Below, piece after piece: positions 60,755 through 64,000 of a DNA stretch of 64,000 nt. The notes beneath the pieces were generated by a model, which was given only the letters and a program-made list of their open reading frames with translations, did not search any database and had not been told where the DNA came from. This DNA comes from CAZLFQ01 sp044229535 (GTDB lineage Bacteria > Pseudomonadota > Alphaproteobacteria > Rickettsiales > Midichloriaceae), in NCBI GenBank assembly GCA_044229535.1, contig JBGASU010000001.1:744001-808000 (forward strand), written 5' to 3'. The position numbers were made by a program, and so were the translations under genes. Within the stretch, counting starts at the first letter, position 1. Every line of letters starts with the position of its first letter.

Positions 60755-62176
60755 ATGCCAAACTCCGCTCAAAATATTTTAATTTTACATCATACCCCAG
60801 TCGCCGCTTTACAAGCTTCAAGAGCATATTTGGACTCACTGCAAAAATATTTAAATGGTTCTGTTACTCTGTTAGATTGTTATCAACAAGACGTTACCAA
60901 CTTAGTTGATATAAACCACTTCGATGTAATCATAATTCACTATAGTATTATAATTATCTTAGACAGCTATTTGACCCCAAATTCTAGAAGAGCTATAAGC
61001 GATTACAAAGGTGTAAAAGTACTCATCATTCAAGATGAATATAGATGGATAAACTATACCACAAGCTGTATGCAGTATTTAGATTTTGATTTGCTATTAA
61101 CCTGTATGCCATCCCCTTATATCGAAGCAGTGTACCCAGAAAAACTTTTTCCGAATCTAAAAAAAGTAAATGCGCTCACTGGTTACACTTACGACGATCT
61201 CTCTAATATTCCGCTTCAACCTTATGAACTACGAGATATAGATGTTGGATACAGAGCTCATAAACTCTCTGCATGGTATGGAAGACTTGGAAAAGAAAAA
61301 TGGGAGATCTCTGAATCATTCAAAGATCATGCATATGGTTTAAACCTAAAATTAGATATTTCATACCGCTCTGAAGACAGAATATATGGTTCAAAATGGC
61401 TAGAATTCTTATCATCTTGCAAATGCGCTTTAGGTAGTGAGAGTGGTGCCTCTGTTTTCGATTTTGATGATAGCATCAGGCAAAATGTTATAAAGTACGA
61501 ACATCAATTTCCTAATGCTATATTTGAAGAAATTGAAGAAAAATTCTTCAAAAACCTTGACGGCAAAATACGACAAAACCAAATTTCACCAAGAATTTTC
61601 GAATATGCTGCGTGCCATAACTTAATGATACTATATGAAGGAGAGTATTCGGGCATTATTCAACCAGATGTGCATTATCTATCTTTAAAAAAAGATATGA
61701 GCAATTTCCGCGAAATCATAAAATTAGCTCAAGATAAAACAACATGGCAAAGACTCACTGACAACGCTTATAGAGACTTAATTTTATCAGAAAAATATCA
61801 TTATAAAAACTTCGTTGCAGAACTTAATGCCCATATCTCAAATCTCATAACAACCAAACACTTCATTCGTCCTCAACAAACAATAATAGCGAAGCAAAGC
61901 AAATATATGAATCTAACTCAAAGAAAAATATATTTGTTGGCATTAAACCTATCTTCTAGATTACCTAATAGCCTTGTAAAACAACTAAAATCGTTGCGCA
62001 ACTTTACAAGAAATTTCATGAACGATTTAAAAACATTTTATAAGTTTGGCATCAATGATGTAGTATGCTTTAAGCGTGAAGAACATAAAGCAACTGGGTA
62101 TAATAAATCGCTACTGCTTGGAAAAATCTGCAAGATTTGTCGCTGGGGAGTCCATGGCTACAACGTAGTCGAATAG
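60755..62176 (+). CDS. Glycosyltransferase-like protein (CgeB-type/GT-B)
   Basis: The 473-residue soluble protein resembles GT-B glycosyltransferases. It starts NILILHHTPVAALQASRAYLD and has a C-terminal segment ISPRIFEYAACHNLMILYEG, then EYSGIIQPDVHYLSLKKDMSNF, that matches the CgeB-like donor-binding region. The central ALGSESGASVFDFDDSIRQN is characteristic of this group. Its neighbours wecB and the epimerase make nucleotide sugars, so an envelope polysaccharide role is likely by inference. Confidence 0.7.
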   Translation: MPNSAQNILILHHTPVAALQASRAYLDSLQKYLNGSVTLLDCYQQDVTNLVDINHFDVIIIHYSIIIILDSYLTPNSRRAISDYKGVKVLIIQDEYRWINYTTSCMQYLDFDLLLTCMPSPYIEAVYPEKLFPNLKKVNALTGYTYDDLSNIPLQPYELRDIDVGYRAHKLSAWYGRLGKEKWEISESFKDHAYGLNLKLDISYRSEDRIYGSKWLEFLSSCKCALGSESGASVFDFDDSIRQNVIKYEHQFPNAIFEEIEEKFFKNLDGKIRQNQISPRIFEYAACHNLMILYEGEYSGIIQPDVHYLSLKKDMSNFREIIKLAQDKTTWQRLTDNAYRDLILSEKYHYKNFVAELNAHISNLITTKHFIRPQQTIIAKQSKYMNLTQRKIYLLALNLSSRLPNSLVKQLKSLRNFTRNFMNDLKTFYKFGINDVVCFKREEHKATGYNKSLLLGKICKICRWGVHGYNVVE

Positions 62177-62177
62177 A

Positions 62178-63227
62178 CTAAATGGCCATTTTTAAAATTT
62201 TTATTATTTGGCCAGCAGCGTCTCCGTCCCCATAGTCAGGTATCTCTTTTTTAGATTTAAAATCTTGACTTATCCAAAGCCTATTCCACCCAGCCTCAAT
62301 AGTTTCCACCCATTCAGTTTCACTTCTTAACGTAATACATTCCACTCCATGGAAATAAGCTTCTTTTTGTAGACCGCCAGAGTCTGTAAACACTATAGAT
62401 GCCTTAGAAAGCAACGCATGCATTTCAAAATAGCTAACTGGTTCAATCATTGCAATTGTGTCAAATTTAGCTTTAAGATTTATAATCAAATTCTTTGTTC
62501 GAGGATGAACAGGGAAAATAATTTTGAGCCCGCGCTTTTCAGCTTCAGCACTACTGTATTTAAGTAGCTTTTCTAATTGTTCTAAAGAATCTGTAGATTC
62601 AGCGCGATGAATTGTCATCAGTGCAAAATCTTCAAGACCTATATTAAATCTATTTAACGAATCTGGATTAGAGGCCGTATACTGCTTAGCGTATAAAGTA
62701 GCATCGTACATAACATCACCAACGAAGTGTACATTATCTTTTATTCCTTCATTTTTTAGATTCTTCACAGACTCATTAGTTGGACAGAATAAATATTTGC
62801 TAACATGATCAGTCAAAATCCTATTGATTTCTTCAGGCATTTTTTTATTGAAAGATCTCAATCCAGCTTCAACATGAGCTATTGGTATATTCATTTTGGC
62901 TGCAACAAGAGCACCCGCCAAAGTAGAATTAGTATCACCATAAACCAGAACTAAATCTGGCTTTTCTTTAGCCACAATCTCTTCTAGACCTTCCATCATT
63001 CTCGCTGTCATCACAGCGTGGGTACTGCCATTAACATTAAGATTATACTTGGGTTGCGGAATGCTTAACTCCTTAAAAAAAATTTCAGACATAGCATGGT
63101 CGTAGTGCTGACCAGTATGTACTAAGATTTCTTTAAAACAACTCTCTGGAGCGTTTAAAATGCGCGAAATGGTAGCAGCTTTTACAAACTGCGGCCTAGT
63201 TCCCACAACAGTTAAAATTTTATTCAT
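62178..63227 (-). CDS. wecB: UDP-N-acetylglucosamine 2-epimerase (non-hydrolysing)
   Basis: Interconverts UDP-GlcNAc and UDP-ManNAc. The 349-residue GT-B protein starts VVGTRPQFVKAATISRIL and has HTGQHYDHAMSEIFF, VLVYGDTNSTLAGA, HVEAGLRSFNKKMPEEINR and LTDSGGLQKEA (the last as FTDSGGLQKEA), all family signatures. It overlaps the upstream epimerase gene by four bases (ATGA). Confidence 0.94.
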   Translation of the reverse strand: MNKILTVVGTRPQFVKAATISRILNAPESCFKEILVHTGQHYDHAMSEIFFKELSIPQPKYNLNVNGSTHAVMTARMMEGLEEIVAKEKPDLVLVYGDTNSTLAGALVAAKMNIPIAHVEAGLRSFNKKMPEEINRILTDHVSKYLFCPTNESVKNLKNEGIKDNVHFVGDVMYDATLYAKQYTASNPDSLNRFNIGLEDFALMTIHRAESTDSLEQLEKLLKYSSAEAEKRGLKIIFPVHPRTKNLIINLKAKFDTIAMIEPVSYFEMHALLSKASIVFTDSGGLQKEAYFHGVECITLRSETEWVETIEAGWNRLWISQDFKSKKEIPDYGDGDAAGQIIKILKMAI

Positions 63228-64000
63228 GCAAACTTCTTAACTTCATCCACAAAATATCCATGTCTTAAAATATTACTTAAAACAAGCGGCTGATTTTCCT
63301 TAGTCCATTTTATGGTTTTTTCGATTCCAGTCTTTAAATCAACTTTCGCTTCAAAACCAAGTTCTTCTTTCGCTTTACCAGTAGAACCAAACCTCTTACC
63401 AGACCTATCCCATGGACGTGCTGGCAGGTATTCTATACCAGCTTTATTTCCAGTAATTTGGTTAATGGTTTCTGCGAGTGTATGAATTGTCGTTTCAACA
63501 CCTGAAGCTAAGTTATAGACTTCACCACTCTTGCCTTTTAAAGCCATAGCGATTAGACCTTGTACAATATCATCCACAAAAATAAAATCTCTAGATGCCT
63601 GACCTTCGTTTTCCACAGGTAGCGCCATATTATTCAAGGCTTTCCATATAAAGGTAGGCGTGACATTTCTCCAAACAGTTGCTGGAGTTCCACGCCATTG
63701 ACCAGCCCCAAGAATCTCTCGCGGGCCATAAACGTTTTGAAAGCGCGCCTTGACGAATGGTAACTGATATTTCATCCAATAGAAATTTCCATAAAATTCT
63801 CCGATAATCTTGGAAATTTGATATGGGCTATCATGATATAAAGAAACTTCCGCATCTTCAGATGTAGCTTCAACATCATCATAAGTCTTTTTCGCAACTG
63901 TACATCCAGCCGAAGAATAGACCATTTTTTGGAGCTTTGTAGATCCTTTAAAATGCTCGCACAGCTTCAAAGTTGTGAAAGTATTGTTATCATGATCAGC
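63224..64000 (-). CDS. NAD-dependent nucleotide-sugar epimerase/dehydratase (partial at window edge)
   Basis: The minus-strand frame is open to the right edge, so the N-terminal Rossmann part is outside. The visible part of about 258 residues has VYSSAGCTVA (the active-site Ser region), the catalytic SPYQISKIIGEFYG (Tyr-x3-Lys), RFQNVYGPRE and DFIFVDDIVQGLIAMA typical of UDP-glucose 4-epimerase-like extended SDR proteins. The last residues overlap the wecB start. Substrate cannot be fixed. Confidence 0.88.
   Translation of the reverse strand, partial: ADHDNNTFTTLKLCEHFKGSTKLQKMVYSSAGCTVAKKTYDDVEATSEDAEVSLYHDSPYQISKIIGEFYGNFYWMKYQLPFVKARFQNVYGPREILGAGQWRGTPATVWRNVTPTFIWKALNNMALPVENEGQASRDFIFVDDIVQGLIAMALKGKSGEVYNLASGVETTIHTLAETINQITGNKAGIEYLPARPWDRSGKRFGSTGKAKEELGFEAKVDLKTGIEKTIKWTKENQPLVLSNILRHGYFVDEVKKFA

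Overview
The window is a low-GC chromosomal segment from an alphaproteobacterium, most likely of the order Rickettsiales. A lone 16S rRNA gene has its own promoter and terminator and no 23S or tRNA genes behind it, which is a Rickettsiales hallmark. There is also a 17-kDa surface-antigen lipoprotein, a small rickettsial-type lipoprotein behind lysC, an ankyrin-like protein and an orphan prepilin. Distal-rod flagellar genes flgF-flgG and lipid A and glycan genes suggest a flagellated or recently flagellated, LPS-bearing lineage such as a Midichloriaceae relative. That family-level placement is inference.

Layout. 1-10.5 kb: clpA (partial), gpmI, rdgB, a DsbA-like oxidoreductase with an MscS channel, a prepilin, and a minus-strand run ppiD-rsmA-two glycosyltransferases. 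10.5-14.4 kb: two unknown proteins, intergenic repeats and the complete 16S unit. 14.6-17.2 kb: a cyanide-insensitive-type cytochrome bd oxidase, cydA-cydB plus an unlisted 41-residue DUF2474-like third subunit. 17-24 kb: HIT protein, lipid A acyltransferase, type I secretion ABC/HlyD pair, asd and an exported pentapeptide-repeat protein. 24-31 kb: ligA, murF, trpS, rlpA, mltB, fdxA and tRNA-Leu. 30.9-31.8 kb: a degenerate ribH with nusB. 31.9-34.5 kb: a bufferin cluster (BufA1-type precursor, MNIO/DUF692 enzyme, DUF2063 partner, DoxX). 34.6-39.7 kb: rimP-nusA-infB-rbfA. 39.8-42.7 kb: flavoprotein, tRNA-Gln, a membrane protein and fabI. 42.8-47.9 kb: a self-contained operon with its own promoter and terminator, holding a 41-residue Tyr/Arg/His-ended peptide, an unknown 349-residue protein, an NCS1-like permease, a DUF917 protein and a hydantoinase/oxoprolinase-type protein. 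47.9-53.6 kb: surface antigen, methyltransferase, small unknowns, flgF-flgG, two related hydrophobic proteins and a RelE-type toxin-antitoxin pair. 53.7-64 kb: lysC, small lipoprotein, ndk, a truncated prepilin-peptidase-like protein, a VanX-type dipeptidase, an ankyrin protein, dnaA with a rhodanese, a probably frameshifted gene, rlmE, a glycosyltransferase, wecB and a nucleotide-sugar epimerase.

How it fits together: housekeeping (translation, replication, lysine/DAP and peptidoglycan synthesis, envelope glycans) is interleaved with accessory modules. The two that stand out are the bufferin operon, which in other bacteria makes an exported thiol-modified copper-buffering peptide, and the hydantoin-type uptake/hydrolysis operon preceded by the unusual small peptide. 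All functional calls come from reading motifs; no database search was run.
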